From assembly GCA_030248195.1 (NCBI GenBank), contig JASAND010028790.1, positions 62,001 through 126,000 on the forward strand: a DNA stretch of 64,000 nt, given 5' to 3'. Position 1 is the stretch's first letter; each line of letters starts with the position of its first letter. Source of the DNA: Trissonchulus latispiculum. Its lineage: Eukaryota > Nematoda > Enoplea > Enoplida > Ironidae. Under the pieces are notes generated by a model, which had not been told where the DNA came from, did no database searches, and was given only the letters and a program-made list of their open reading frames with translations. Made by a program: the position numbers and the translations under genes. Below are positions 22,507 to 37,500 of this stretch, piece by piece.

Positions 22507-25500
22507 AGTCATCGGATTTATATACATAACCGGAGTGTACTGGGGGATGGTGCTTTTAGCTTCTCTCAGACATCTAGACTGAAAAATTTGTGGGAATAAC
22601 CACAAGAATGTCCACAATATGGGTATCAATCGGATTCTTTCCAAAAGATGAACAAGAACGCAGTAAATATAAGTTCAGAGAACGCACACGCTTTTCAAAC
22701 TCCCCGGACTCCCGAATCCTCAGAACTTCCAGCAAACATTTAAAACTAAATAGAAGAGGATCAAATCTCCTGAAAAAATTTCAGAACCCCCAAGAAAACA
22801 AACAACCCCCATCCAACCTTTGAAACTAAATATATGTAAGTTACGGAACAAATCTCATCAAGAAGTTAAGAACCCCAAGAACCCCTATCAAAAAATGAAG
22901 CTACACCTAGTTATAGATCAAATCTCCACAAAAACTTAAGAACCCCCAGAACCCTCCTTATAAAAGTAAAAGCTCCCAGAAAAACAATTAGTAGATCAGA
23001 ATGCATCAAAAAAATTACTTTTATCTTGACATGGGCCGAAAGCAGAGTAATGGAGAAAACAAAACTGAGAAATACATAACAACATATTATTATATTAAAT
23101 TATTATATCTGCACAACTTAGGATAAATTTCAACATTGTTCATATATAACCTTCATAAACATTAACATAAACATAAACAGTAAACTTCTTATCCAAACAC
23201 TTATTTACATTTATTGAAAACGATCTAATTCTGTGAAATTCAGGGTAAGCGTTTTTGAGGCACAAATGAAAATCATAATCATAATAAAATTTACGTATTG
23301 ATTGGAAAATTTCGCGGAAAATAGGAACCTTGCTTTAGACCATCAAAAATACAAAACTCATTTAGCTCACGTAAACCTAAAACTATATATGAAGTAGAGG
23401 TACACTTGGAGTATATATAAATCATGTGATTTAGTGCTTACTCCAAATTCAATTTTCTTTTAAGATGAACGCTTTGAAGTTTACTCTTTGCCACTAGAAA
23501 ATGTGAAAAAACTTGTCAGACTTGTTGGCTCGGTTGGAGGAAAGAAGACAGAAACATGATGATGACAATGCAAAAGAATTTAAGAATATTCTGCTATCTG
23601 TCGTGTCTGTTTGATTTTGCTATGGTAAACCGCTGAACATACTGATTTCGAACAGAGGAGTACCGACGCTATGAATGTTCCGGCCGCATTGCAAGCATTC
23701 AGGGGGCCGTAGCAGCTACCTGAATGGCAGCATTTTGGAGGGTCAGAAACTAATCAGATTATCATAAAATGGTGGAGGTCGAATTCGCTGCCGTTGTTTT
23801 AAAGTCGTTTGAGAAGAACATTGTTTGAGCAAGTAGCAAGCTGGCAGTATTATGAAGTTCTAAATGGACTAAAAGATTGGTAGAAATTTGAGCTCAAGAT
23901 TTGGACGTGGCATAAAGTGAGCATCTTCTTTATCTGTGCTTCGGGTAACCGACTACAGAACAGTCACCTAACGAAGAATGTGACGGCTGATTTATAGTAA
24001 TCGTGACATTGTTTTTATGCAATCAGTTGCCAAGGACTACATGAAATTTTCTAAAAGATTGCAGGAAAAGCTTAATATTACGTTACAAGAAATGAGTTGA
24101 GAAGATGTCATCTAGAAAATGACCTTAAGTTGATTGTATACGAACAGTATATATATATAAAATTAATTTATCCGAGCAACCTTGCCCGCTGAAGCAAATA
24201 AAGCATACTTTGTTTTAGCTCTGGAAAGAAAGAAAGGAACGCATTAGGTTACTCATGGAGACAAAGAAAGCATTACATACTTCACTGGTACCTGAAGTGA
24301 CATCACGGAGAGCGCAAGAGCAGGAGAGGAAAGGGGTAGCACAGACGAAGAAGATAGAGAAAGAGAGAGAGAGAGAGATAAAGAGACAGAAAATACAGGA
24401 ACAGGCACAATGGTTCAGCCTTCCTTTCCAGGCAAACGAAGGCAAGTTACGCAAGGCAGTCAAGCAAGAAATGAAGCTAGAAACTAGGGCATGCTCCTCC
24501 TCCTAAGGCCTAGGCAGGCTAGACCTTGTGAGAAGATCTATTTATTTTCCTATGATCCTGTCTTTGCGTCGGAATAGGTGATTTGGATTTTAATATAGAA
24601 AAATGGGTGCCTTCAAATCCAGTGAAGCTGATGAGATGAAATTAATGAATCCAACGGAAAAGGAACGAAAAAGTGCACTAGCAATTGTAGCAGCCTATCT
24701 ATTATGACATAGAACAGCTCTGCAGTCATTAGTTGACTTAATACTATGGAGCCCCTCATTTGGTATAGAGATAGGAAACATTGCAAAGTGTTTGCCTTAG
24801 AAATCATAAATCTCGAGGACATTCATAAGGACACCTACAGGGGAGGAAATCCAATGAAATGACTTTTGATTTGACTTTTGCTAACGTACGTATTGACAGG
24901 TATGTAAATCAAATACAAAGTTTCTTTTAATTTGGGACACTGACCGGTCCAGGACAGCAGGTGTGGGAACCTGAACCCCACATTTCATGTTCAGTAAACA
25001 AGCAAGCTGGCAGCTATGTAAACTGAAGTTAAGCAAAATCAGGACAAACTATAAATTTGTGTAGTGCAAAAGCATGAGCTGTTGAGCTTACTTGAGCCAA
25101 TGGTGGAAAGCGCCTGAATAGCAAGGGACTGGAATAAGTCAAAGCAGCACCACGATGCTTTAGAGCAGGAGAAATTCCACGATTTGCATTCTGCAAACGT
25201 AAGAATTCTAACTGCAAATACACAACAACAGCATTGGACGTTACAAAATTGCAACTCAAGTCTACACAAGATAAGACGGAATTAAACAATAATAACAAAG
25301 CTATATATTATATAGTAGGTATGAATTAACAGCATGGTAGGACAACTAAACTGATTAAGCTGCTGTCATGCAATACAGTAAGCAGAATAGACGGACTGTA
25401 TAAAATCGTATGCAGTAAGGAGATGTAGTGTAGTTGTTCCTAAACCTTGGCATCGTTTAAGCACTTGCACACCTCCATTTGTCCAATTTACCCTGACTTT

Positions 25501-28500
25501 TATCCATAATGACAAGAGTGCATAGTTGCATTATATATAAGAAGAAGAGTAAGCCACTAGAGCGCTTCTCTTCTTGGAATTGCGTAACGGTGCTCCACCC
25601 ACAATACGCCGAACGCTCACCTGTTTAGTGTGTGTGGGGGGGGGGTCGACAAGCATACCCCTCCCTGCTTAGTGAAGGGGGCAGCCAAAAGAGGTAACAG
25701 TTTGGTGGGGGGGGGGTAGGCAGAAAGGGTCCCAGTTTGGTGAAGGGGATAAGCAGAAGAGGGTCTTCGTTCGGTCTTCGTCTTCGAGGGATAGCCAAGT
25801 CAGGCTAAGATTGGCTAAAGATGGGCTGAATCTGATTGGCTGTCGGGAACCATTTTGGGACCCAAACGAAACGGAGACCAATTTTGCCAAGCTTCCCACC
25901 ACCAAACGGGGACCCGTTTTGGCTACGCCCTCCAAACGGGGACCTCTTTTTACTACCACCAAGAGTACATAATATATAAGAGTGTGATAGCTGGCAGGTT
26001 CTCTGTTATCAGCTGCAGGTACATGCTCTGCCAGAGTTGACGAATGGGATTTTTTTCGAAGGGTCATCCCATCCCATCCCACTCGAAAATTTTTCTTTCC
26101 ATCCCATCCCATCCCACTTGTTTATGGAAAATCAAATATAATCCCATGATATCCCACATCGGCTGAAATTTGAGTACAAAGTCAAACAACTATTTATCAG
26201 TCCATTACTGCTTCATTTAACGAGTATGTGTCTGCATAAAGCCATTCAACTTGTAATTTGTATTATGCACTGTTGATTAGTTTTTTCGAAAAATCTGAAC
26301 AGACAAGTATATTATAGCGTTGTCAAATGAAGAATTGATGAAGAAACTCTTATCAAACTTTTATCAAATTTTTAAAATTTGAATCAGTCAGCTAACGAAA
26401 GCTAGACCGGAAAACGGATTTCAGATTCGTTCTCATCGCCTCACAAACACCTGTATGCAAGCTTTCAGCAAAATTTTTTCAAAAAATGTTTCGGTTCCTC
26501 TTGGCCCCCCCTTACCAAACTTAGATTCAAAATTTTAAAAAATTTTTTAAATTAAATAAATTTTAATTCATCAGCCTCCAGTATTGGTCAAAAAATGTAA
26601 AGCCAGGGCTGGAGGGAAAGCGCAAAAGATGCTAGGCGGTTAGCTAAATATATCCCGATAGCTGGATATTTACTATTCAGGTAAAATAGGCGGATATCCG
26701 GTTATGAGATATATAATAATCCAGTATCCATCTCTTAGAGTTGTTTAGAAGAGGTTTTAATTACATTTCAGTCGGTGATCCAACATTATTTCAGCATCTG
26801 TAGGCAGAAAAAAATTTGGTCAGTTTCAGTTTTCTTTAAGTTTCAATCAGCAACAAAAAATAATTTCGGTTCCAGTTTAGTTTCAGTCGTTTCAGTTTGA
26901 GTTCATTCAAGAAAAGACCGTTTCTAGCGTCTAGGTTTCATGTAAAGCATAATTTGAGGATTATAAAGCCTCATCCTGCAGAATACCCAAATTTTAGTTT
27001 CAAATTGCTGATTTTGTCGACTGATTAAAATAATTTTAGTTTCAGTTTCAGGTCTCTTGACCGAAACGCAAACCTTTACAGCCTGTGAATAGTTTCAGTT
27101 TCAGTGACTGAAACATCAGAATATACCAGGGGCCAATTTCATAAAAAAGTTGCGGATTTGCAAGTGCGAGTGTGCTAGTACTCGCACTTGAAACGCAAGT
27201 GCGGATTACAAGTGTTGCATAAAACTTTTCCGCAAACTTGCGGAAATTAGCTAAGCAAGTAGCGGAACTTGACCCACTTGCAACGCAAGTGCGAGTACTT
27301 GCGTTGCAAGTGCGAGTAGAAGGAAAATTTACCATAATTTTTCAAAAAATCGTAACTCTTTCACTATTGCATGAAATTTATTGAAATTTTCACAAAATGT
27401 TCAAAACATTTCAAAACAGTTAATTCTTAAATTTTATTAAAAACAAACAAAAATTACGACAGAAATTTCACTTTTTTTGAAAATCGTCTAGTAAAAATCA
27501 GACGACTTTACTCGCACTTGCAAGTTGCAGAGTGTTCCAGCGAGTTTTATGAAACACTTACTTGCTGCTTGTGTAGAAGCGGACTTGCAACTTGCATCGA
27601 ACTTGACTCGCAGTTCAAGTGCATGTGCGGATTCCGCACTTGGCACTTTATGAAACACTTGCAGCTTGCAATTCCGCAACTTGCAGTTGCGAGTTGCGGG
27701 ATCCGCAACTTGCAAACTTTTATGAAATTGGCCCCAGCTGTGAGTTAAAATGAATTGCGCTAGGAGCTGTTAATCTTACACAGTGTTGGGCGCGGGCCGC
27801 GGGTACCCGCGGGCACCCGCGGGTACCCGCGGGGCGGGGCGGGCCAAAAATTAGTACCCGCAGTGGCCCGCGCGGGCCGATGCGGGCCGATTTTCTGTGA
27901 GACAGGGTAAGAAAGTTTGAATTTTTGACGAATTCTAACATTATAATGGAACTTTTCCTCATTAAAATATATTTTATCTTCCTTATCTTCCTTTTCCCAA
28001 TTCTCTTTTCCTTATAATTTTGAATATTACTCATTTAGCATTTTCTGCAGCTAATAAGCGGCGCTTGGTCTTGGTGGACTCGATTTGTTCAAATTTTACG
28101 TTCAAACAAATGTTTACGATCTTTGTCTGCTCTTGCCACCTCAGGCCGTGTTACCCTATTTTTTAATAGTTATCAATTTATCAGCGTTGGTTGGTTGATC
28201 GTCCCTTTAGAGCGTCGTTTTCAAACGGAGTAGTTCTCTAATTTTCAGAAATGGAAAGAGATCGAGCTTTGCTTACAAGGAAACATTTTACTGGCGCCAT
28301 AAAACAAACAAAGGTATTTTCTAGCTTTTCAGACAGACAAGTTAAATTACAGACTGACAGTCTTTAAACACCGATTTCTCCTTTGACTTGACCATTGACA
28401 ATTTTGTGTGTTCATGACACGTAAACATAGCAAATTTTAGATTCTTAAATTTGCTTAATTTCTGCACTTTAAGCATTATCACATAGAAAACGTTTTGTTG

Positions 28501-31500
28501 GTTTTAAAGCCAACCCGGACGTATCTTAGTCAACAATTGGCCATTTGACGAAAGCGCCACCGCAAAGTTTAAGACATGCCCTCTGCGTAACTGTAACTGT
28601 AATTCGTTTTGGGCAATGTTTTCCAGTAGTATAGGATTTCACTCCAAAATTCACCGAAATTTTCAAAGTTCTAAAAAATAGCTGAGAAGCAGCAGGGGGG
28701 CTACAATAATACAGTCGCTAGGCCAAAATTCTTACATTAGAAGTCAATAAAAATTTGAAAAACGCACGACTACATTCTGCAACTGTATGAATGCTTTTGA
28801 AAACAACAATCGCGCTTATATTGCAGTTTCTATGGAAAAAAACGGCGAATAATCAGTGAAAGTAGCAATTATTTAATGCTATGATGCTTGCATAACCTAA
28901 ATTTAGTTGCGGGTCGCCGCGGGCCGAATTTTATTGATGCGGGCCGCGGGCCGGCCCTGCGCGGGCCAAAAATCTGAGCGCGGGCTGCGGGGCGGGTGCG
29001 GGCCGCAAATTTCGGCCCGCGTCCAACACTGATCTTACACGTTCAGGCAGCAGTAGACTCGGCAAATAACTGTAGTCAAATCCAATGTCGAAATCTTGGT
29101 TCGGGCAAAAACAGCTCAATATATAATATGGATGCATCTAGAAATTTTTATAATTTTGAAACAATTGTCAAAAGTTAAAATTCAAAATGCAAAATTTTGG
29201 TATTCCACTGTGAAAGCGGATTCAGTCCCAAGTAATCCCACCATCCCATATGGGACGAGATCTGAATCCCATCCCATCCCATGGGATCCCATGGGATCCC
29301 ATCCCATTCGTCAACACTGTGCTCTGCACGCTAACGGCTGACCCCCCTCTCCACAGCCCCACAAACGTGTATGTTCACTTCAAACAAATTTGGCCGCTAT
29401 GCTTGCATGCTGAAGCTCGAAAACACAACTACTCAGTTGGTTCAATGTGCGTCTGTTGCGAGCTTTAGCACGCAAACATAGCGTTCTAATTTTTTGAAGT
29501 GAGCATACACGTTTGTGGGGGGTCAGCCGTTAGCGAACAGAGCATGTACCTGCAGCTGATAACAGAGAGCTTGCCAACTGTCACACTCTTATCTATTATG
29601 TACTCTTGCTACCACCCATCAAACGGGGACCAATTTTGGAAATTAACAGAAACTTCCATAAATCCTCTGCCCTCCCACCCCAACAAACTCTTCTCGTCTC
29701 TTCAATCTGATTGGATGTTGGCTAACCCCCCTCTCACCAAACAAGGACCTCTTTCGGTTAACCCCCCACCAAAGAGAGGGGGGCTATCTCGAACAGAGAG
29801 ACACCCCATTAAATGGGGAACATTCGCGCATTGTGGTCGGAGCACCGATACGCAATGCCAAAAAACGCCCTTTAGTGGCTTACTGTTCTTCTTATATATA
29901 GTGCAATTATGCAGTCTTGGTAATGATTTGGTATGTATCGTATGTATCAGTCTTTCTCAATGAAAAAATGTCTGCATCGGCAAAAATTGTGACAATAAGC
30001 ATCTATCTATTTTGAAAATTGAAAAACTGTTCATCAAAGTTAGTTTAGATTTGCACGAAAGGGAAAATCATGTTTCTCATGTTTCAAAAAGCAGATTGGA
30101 AAAACTCTGGAGACCTATTGCTAAATTAGGATTTAAGCATTCCGTGTATCTTACATCAACATTTTCACCAAGTGGACAGGGCTTTGCTACTCCAATCTTC
30201 ACAAGTCCTTTTGGCACAGTTTTGAGCGTAGCCACAGCAGTGTCCAGATTCATGTTTCGAACATCAACATCGTTTATAAATAGTAAACGATCGCCTGGAA
30301 CGATTCTTCCATCAGTGGCAGCGATGCCCCCTGGGACAAGAGATCTCACCACTATCACTGTTTCAGCAGGATGTAAAGGGTCCTGAATTACACAAAAACT
30401 CCACATTAAAGATATACGTATGTATATCCAAGTTTAAAATGACCATGTATGTGGGAAATTGGCAGGACATCTGAATTGAGGAGCTGGTAGATAGGAGCTT
30501 CGTAAACGAAATCATAACTTGATATCATATTCGGGCACTTCAGATCCTGAGAAAGGTAGAAGAATTCTCCTTTACGTTTCACGTCTTAACTAATGGGCTT
30601 CAGAGTATAAAAATCTGTTTCACAAATTGGGCCTTGACGTAATATGATCAAAACACTAAAGAAATACGTATGAATTTCCTATATATTTGTGATTTAAGGG
30701 GGGGTTTGCCGGTTACCAAATTTTATAGTCATAGTACCCCAATATGTGTCCAAACACAAGACGAATTTTTAGAGTCCAGGTTAGTATCCAGTTAAGAGAT
30801 ATTACAGTAGCCTATGATATCCCTACAATTTAGTATTTATGCCAGTATGCGTCGCTGAGGGCTGTGGCTATTTATTCCTGTATAAATGACAACGCCATGT
30901 AGCTAGCAAGTAACAGTGCTTGAAAAAATGTGATCAAGCTCATCTCATATTGACTATCATTTACTTCAAACTTTAACGCGCTCTAACTTTCTCTTGCTTT
31001 CTAGAGACTTAGTGCAAGAAGATAAACTGTTCAATACACTGAGAGCAATTCAATTTTCAATTCGTTATAAAATTTGGCTATATTTAGAAAATTTGAAAAT
31101 TTGCTATTTTTTTACTATAGGCCTCCGTCAACGCGCTGAGTCATGCATCCACAGTTAAACACCAGCAATTGCAGTGAAACTTAGCACACATCTTTCACAT
31201 GTTCAAATTGGCACACCGAATTTGGTTGGAAAAACTCGGCCTAGCTCGACTTATGGACCATTATATCCAAAAATTTGAGAAAATGGCGTATTTGGAGGCA
31301 AAACGCGGCACAAGCCCAAAACGCCAACGCGGTAACTAAAACAGTGAACTTCTCACAAGCAGCAACATGGATTGTGTGTATGCAAATTGATCCTCTATTT
31401 GTGTACTGTGTTAATACACGCGAAACCTGAGCAGTAAATGGTTAGTTCAGACCACGACGAAACATTTCTTAGGTGCCATTTTTGTAAGTCAGAATTGCGC

Positions 31501-34500
31501 AAAAACCGACTTCATTCAACTTTGAGAATTGCTACAAAATCGCAGAGCTAACGCAAAAACAGCTCATATGAACACGCTACCTACATAGTTCAGACTAACA
31601 TTGTCCAAGTTATAATAGCTCATTTGCTCTTGCACAGCGCTCAAACTTTTGGTTATCGTGAAACTTTTTTGTTATCCTATGGTCGCACACACATGTCGCA
31701 CATGTCGTGGTCACCTTTAGAGGACTATTGTGAATGAGAGGGTGTCTTGTTTTGCGGACCCATGGGTAGTTCAAAATATGTTGAAAATCAGAAAAATCGG
31801 AGATGGTATAAAATGGCGACCCTCCCCTTAAATCTAAATCCGATAGTGTGAGTTTTCAATTTTAATTTAATCTAAATGTAATACATACTAGATTACACAA
31901 AGTGTAGATATAAGTTGATGCTACGAATGCTCGAGAATCGTGAAGTATAAAGTTCCCCAATAAGGTTTCCTTTCCTCCGACAAATTCTATTTATTTTGAC
32001 CATTAAAAATGACCTCCCACTGAGAGTGCCTATCTTGAAAGAAATTAATTGAAGCAGTTGTCTCAAAACGTTGTGCTTCTGCTTCAGCAGTTTCAGTGTT
32101 TTCAGTGCTTCAGCAGGCTCAAAGAATCTTGGCGTAAATATAGTAACAACGGACACATACAGCACTGTATTTATATAGGATTCTTCCTCATATTATAATA
32201 GGAAAGTAATAACAAGTACCTACATTCCACTAAAATAGTAATCTGGCAAGACATACCTGATAATCCAAAACACTGAATCCTAGTCCTTTGTCACCCTTTT
32301 CAAGCTCAATAATTGTAGGGACTTCTGACCAGACGGCTAGACCAGTCAGATTCTCAAGCGATCTGGAACGAAGTCTCTGGACAACTTGATTCAGCAAACC
32401 AGCTGTGGCGTCTTCATGGGAACTGTGCTGACCATGATCAGCTGGAGATCCCACAAATAGGGATATGTCCGATTTCGACTAAAAAAGAAAGACACAAAGT
32501 GTAAATTAATTGAGAAAAATACATTTTGACTGAAATGATACAATCACATTTGTAAGCAGGCAGATAGAAATCGTGAAAATGGCTTCAGTAATCTGTACTG
32601 ATTAGTAATGTTGCACTAATTTGTGCAGAAATGTTAATAAATATTATTCAGACACGCTCACTATCCTAAGAAAAAATCAAAACGTTGGAATAAAAATTTT
32701 ACGCAAGCAAAGAGCTATATGGGACGACAGTATATAAAGTGCCATATGGCCGAGCATAAAGACATTTGAGAGCTAAAAACAAACATCCAGCACTATCGTA
32801 CAAGGTTCAAGGTTTGTCAATCTCAGATTATTTACCCACCGAACCCAAAGCCCACGAGTTAAAATCTAATCAAAATGACTTCTATAAAAGTTTCCAATTT
32901 AAGTCAGCCAATTCCTGTTTTCTCCGATAAAAATTGAAGCGTATATTACACTAACAAATTACTTTTTAGTCTTTCTACTTTTTTGTTAAAATTAAAGAAA
33001 ATAAAACAAATAACATATGGACTGCTCTTTTGGATTGTAATAATACAAATTAAAAATTACAAATTTATGTTATACGACAAGAATTTCACGAACATAATTT
33101 CACTGCTTATTATTACACTTAGCCACTTAGCTAAAGCTAAAGCTTTGTTCATTCATGCACCAGAACATATTTAATGGTATAACATTTGGTTACAACTTGG
33201 TTACAACTTGGTACAGCACAATGGTTCCACGTTATTTAATTGCCATTGCGTTTATAACTTGCTGCTTGCTGACTTGTTAATGTTTTGACTGACACTAAAG
33301 CTGTTTAAAATACCAAAACAAAATTTTATAACGGATGCTGAAGTTAACCATAAAAAGCACACCTTAAATAATTTATCCTGCATAGTTGCAGCAAGAGATG
33401 AATCTCCAGGGAAATTGGTGGAGGAGGGTAAATAGAGGTTGGCTGGAGGCACTCGAGGTCGTCTGGCGCAGACTAAGCGGATTTCGAAAGGTAGAGTTCG
33501 CAGAACTTCAACAACCGCCACGTGACTTGATCCATAAAGTGGAATATCGTTCACCTTAAATATTACAATTACATTACACACAAGTTTTATGTACTGCGGC
33601 ATTTGGCGGAACATGTATAAGATATCATTTGCATTGTGCATTGCGGCAGATCTATATTGCGGGAGAAGTAGGCATAGGGAATTGATTGATATGTAAGCCA
33701 GATAGTGACGCTCATGATGGTGACCGGTGCGGTGGCAGCTAGCAAGTAAATGCTTTTGCTTAAATGAAAGGTTGATACTTAGCAATAATGCAAACGTTAA
33801 CATATAAAGATCAGAATTTGAAACCAATACCGAAATACTTGGTAGTAGAATATGAAAACAATATTCTGAGTGACTGCACTGACTAATACCAGCAAACGGG
33901 AGGGAAAGATTCGTTTACAGAACGCTTTGAGTCTCACTTTTTTCACAATCAGTAGGAAGCCAGTAGAAATTATAGGGAGAACGAGGCTCGTTATACTAGG
34001 AACTGGGTATCAGGCAAAGAGATTCATAATTAATTCACGACTACCTTAACTAGGCCTCTGAATGTAGCAAACTTAAAGGATAGAATTTCACCAGACAACC
34101 AACAAACATTTATTGATTTTGTTCAATATTATGCAAGCTTAATTCCATCATTTGTGATTAGATGTTTACCGCAAATTTACATTCCACCATTTGTGATTAG
34201 AAGTTTACCGCAAATTTACCGTAGAAATTTAAAGTTTCGGATAGCGAAGAATGGCCGGAGAGCGTTTTCAACACAAATTGAAACAAAGATGGTCAACACA
34301 CTCAAGAGTACATGATTTAATGGTAAGAGTTGTGACTAGTGTCACACTTATTTGTCAGTTCCTGTTTTACTGGTACAGTTCTAGCAGCCCAAGCGTGGGC
34401 ATTTTACTCACTATGTATGCTTGTATCTGCCCACCTTGATACAGAATTATTCGCACCACTTGATTCGTTGATGTAAACTCATTCGATGGGTGTGCAGAGC

Positions 34501-37500
34501 AGCCACTAACTCGCCCGATTGCTCGTGCTGAGGTTAGAAGCCGTTATCAGGCAGAGCTTGATGCATCAACTGACAACAGATGGCATCCCCTGACCATATT
34601 TCACGCTTTCTAGCTTGCCACGCTCAACTTTTCAGAAGAACTGGGAAGACTGTAGAACAAAACATTAATGATCGTCAGGCCTACTTCTAAGAGCTCGTCT
34701 CCAGTTCTAAGAACTCCAGCGGCTCCCACAGGACCGTGAGGTACTATTGAGCGAATATAGTGATGGGGTCGAACTTCCCGACCATCGTCTTCCACATCAA
34801 CAGTCCCTTCCAATGATATTCCCAAACCACCGTGATCTTTCCTTTGAATCTCCGAGATCTGAACTTTGAAAATAAGGATAATTAACATATAACTTGACCG
34901 CATGCACAGGAAATTTAGGAAAAAATATATATAATATACATTTTTTAGTATTCTATGCTTCTGCGAGTGCTGATCCTTCTGCTGCTGTCATTAAACGGAA
35001 CAGTACATGATTGACTAGATCTGATCTCACTTCACATTTATATGTTTTGAAAGTTGAAAGAAATTGATTCGTTTTAGATATTGCATAAACTAGATGGATC
35101 TAAATTACTAACTGACCACAATTTCAACATCTGGCTCTCCAAGAAGTTTTCTCCATCGTTCTTTTATAATGTCGGCAGTGTCAATTCTTTCTTCGGCAGC
35201 TACAAATGCATAAATATAAATGAATTTTAATGTTTCTGCAACAAATGCTAATCATACATTATTAGTTAAATCCATAATAAACATTTGTGTACAGAGTTTG
35301 CTTATGTAAAGCAATTCCCATGAGCTGTATGTGGTCCAAAAAAACCTTTGGTGGTTCAACAAAAACTAAATCACTAAAAATCCTGAAGGTCTACGGCCCA
35401 AAGGCAAAAATTATCGTTACAGCTCCACATACAAGAAAATATAGGAACATGAAATGCTGATTATGAGTGGTTGCCTAAGTTTGAAGAAGTAGAAGTCAGA
35501 TATCAACGGAAAGAGGCCAGATATGCAGGAACGCTGTTCTTCAATTCAGTAACAAAGTTAGACGGTTGGGAAAACTAGGCAGGCCGGAGAGGAGGAGAAC
35601 TTTCCAGTGGACAAAGTGATGCGACTAGTGAATCCAATTTTCCTATCTTCAAATCGTTGATGAGTGACAGCAAAGTTCAGAGAGCTTTTGCTAGGAAATA
35701 TGAAGTAGTCAGATATGAAATTTGAGCCAGAAATGAGAAAACAGGTCTGTCCTGTTCAATTCAAGATAATTTCTTCTTTCACTGGGTACGTCCCTTCCTT
35801 AGGTGGTACTTCTTTCGAGTTCTCAGACTGTAAGTAAATACAAGATTTCACGGAAGGAGCTTTAATCGCCGCAGGCTGGAACCATTTGAAATGTAAACTG
35901 TTGATGTAAACTGAGCTGTAAACTTTAAGGAATCCTTTTATCCATAAACAAGCAGTGCCTGAGCGAACTGCAACGGTTCAGCTGTAAAACCCTTTACCAG
36001 GACAAATTAAAACCTTGTTGTTCTTTCATTCACTGTTCTTTTAATCATTTAAGGACAAGCTGAAAATTTATATATTTGTATAAAGTGTAATATTAAGATT
36101 AAGGCATTAAGATGAATTAAGACATTAATTAAGACATAAGAAAAGCAGTCAGAAACTCAGTAGGCTGGCGACGGAAATATGGTACTTCGGAAGGTAAAAG
36201 TACTTTATTAATATTAACTCAAGGTAAGCATTGTTAACTATTTGTTAGACTTTTAGGTTTAATTAATTTGGAAAACTGATTTGGACATCTTAACTTTTAA
36301 ATCATTTAAGTGGTTATGAAACTAATCCCAGTTTGTACGTTAAACCAAGGCTTCAAACCTTTCAGAGACAACACTATGAAATGAACATAAGCTGCGCAAT
36401 GCTAAGGTAGTCAACCCTAAAGGGATTGAACTACAAAGTCTAGAAGGTAAACTCAAAGGGATATTGACATAATGCACTGGTCTGTGTCACTACCTAATTA
36501 GCTTTATGCTCCGAAAGCTCTGACTTTAGCATGCCAATTTTGACAGAACTTCCATGACCACTGGTACAAAGCCTAATCTATGAACTGGCGCTAACTACTT
36601 TGACCCCATAGAGCCACTCAGTTATGATGTAAAAATATTCGAGACCTGAACCTTAGAGAAAATTTTATTGACTCGTATTGACTTAGACTAAGACTTTCGT
36701 AAGACAGACTAAGAAAAGTTATCTCCTTTTCAAAAGTGAGCATAAAATGAGCCTGTAACTGGCAAGCATTATTGTGCACTCCATCCTGCGGGGAGAAAAT
36801 GTTAGATGAGATATATATAATTACTAAGATTGTCTAGCACAACACAGGGAACAAATTAGTTATTGAAGCGGTTTATAGTTGTTAATGGGACAACAGTTCC
36901 TAGGCTACTGAATTAAGCTTTTTTCCTGAATGAAGGATAAAATTTAACCACAGTGCAGAAGAATCTGACTTCTAGAGTTCGACGTTAGCATTAACATTAG
37001 ACGTTAGCAGCAATTTCAAATACCTTGGTTTTCAACGGGTGGTTTCGGTTCTTCTGGAATAGGATTGGCATTTGCATCCGACTTAACGGTTTGATCAGGA
37101 GGTGAGGCAGCCTCAGTGCTAGCGGAGGATGGCGACTTTGTAGGCGAACTCGCACTGGGATGTGCATTGGAAGGCGTTCGCTTCATCTCCATGTTGGTGG
37201 CTGCATCTTCAATAGCAGCTAAAAGATGTGAAATACAAAATTTTCAGCAGAAATTAGATAATCCAAAATTTTTCCATTTGCCTGATTTACAGAACTCATA
37301 GGATTCATAGAACATGAACTTAGAAATCCTGCAATTAGATCGATTTGACAGCACAACATTAGTGAGATAAAGAACAATATCAAGATTCCCTATCACTGAA
37401 TTTATGCTTAAAAATTAACGATGCCTATAAATGCCTATAATCCCGGCTTTGTTAAATTGCTATTCAAAACTCTGTAAAAATTGGATAAATCGCGAAGGCT

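Larger units (their letters stand above)
26032..29319. mobile_element. hAT-like element, nested third level
   Basis: TIRs CAGAGTTGACGAATGGGAT and the inverse of CAGTGTTGACGAATGGGAT, flanked by TGCTCTGC at 26024-26031 and 29320-29327, an 8-bp duplication typical of hAT. Subterminal regions are full of CATCCCATCCC repeats. It contains TTTCAG-type repeats (26760-27120), a diverged copy of the 47-kb palindrome (about 26389-26530) and two further elements. No transposase frame recognised. Confidence 0.8.
25960..29608. mobile_element. CAAGAG-family element nested in the above
   Basis: Ends CAAGAGTACATAATATATAA and its near inverse, with about 70 bp of paired arm (to ATGCTCTG / CAGAGCAT). Flanked by CTACCAC at 25953-25959 and 29609-29615, a perfect 7-bp duplication. 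Its right half (29328-29608) shares sequence with 12005-12181. It hosts the hAT-like element at 26032-29319. Confidence 0.85.
25513..29919. mobile_element. CAAGAG-family element, outer shell of a nested cluster
   Basis: Left arm 25513-25952 begins CAAGAGTGCATAGTTGCA; right arm 29616-29919 ends in CTTG. Both contain GCGTAACGGTGCTCC or its near inverse and the G-rich subterminal repeats of the 14771-18323 element, so it is the same subfamily. Flanks ATAATGA (25506-25512) and GTAATGA (29920-29926) are a 7-bp duplication with one change. The middle has been replaced by, or split by, the element at 25960-29608. No genes left. Confidence 0.75.

Noticed and set aside
24255..24506. Lys/Glu-rich 83-codon plus frame
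   Set aside because: Open because of a GA microsatellite; no splice or start context.
24628..24660. Hammerhead-ribozyme-like CTGATGAGATGAAA
   Set aside because: There is no room for stem II between the two core motifs and no pairing partner was seen.
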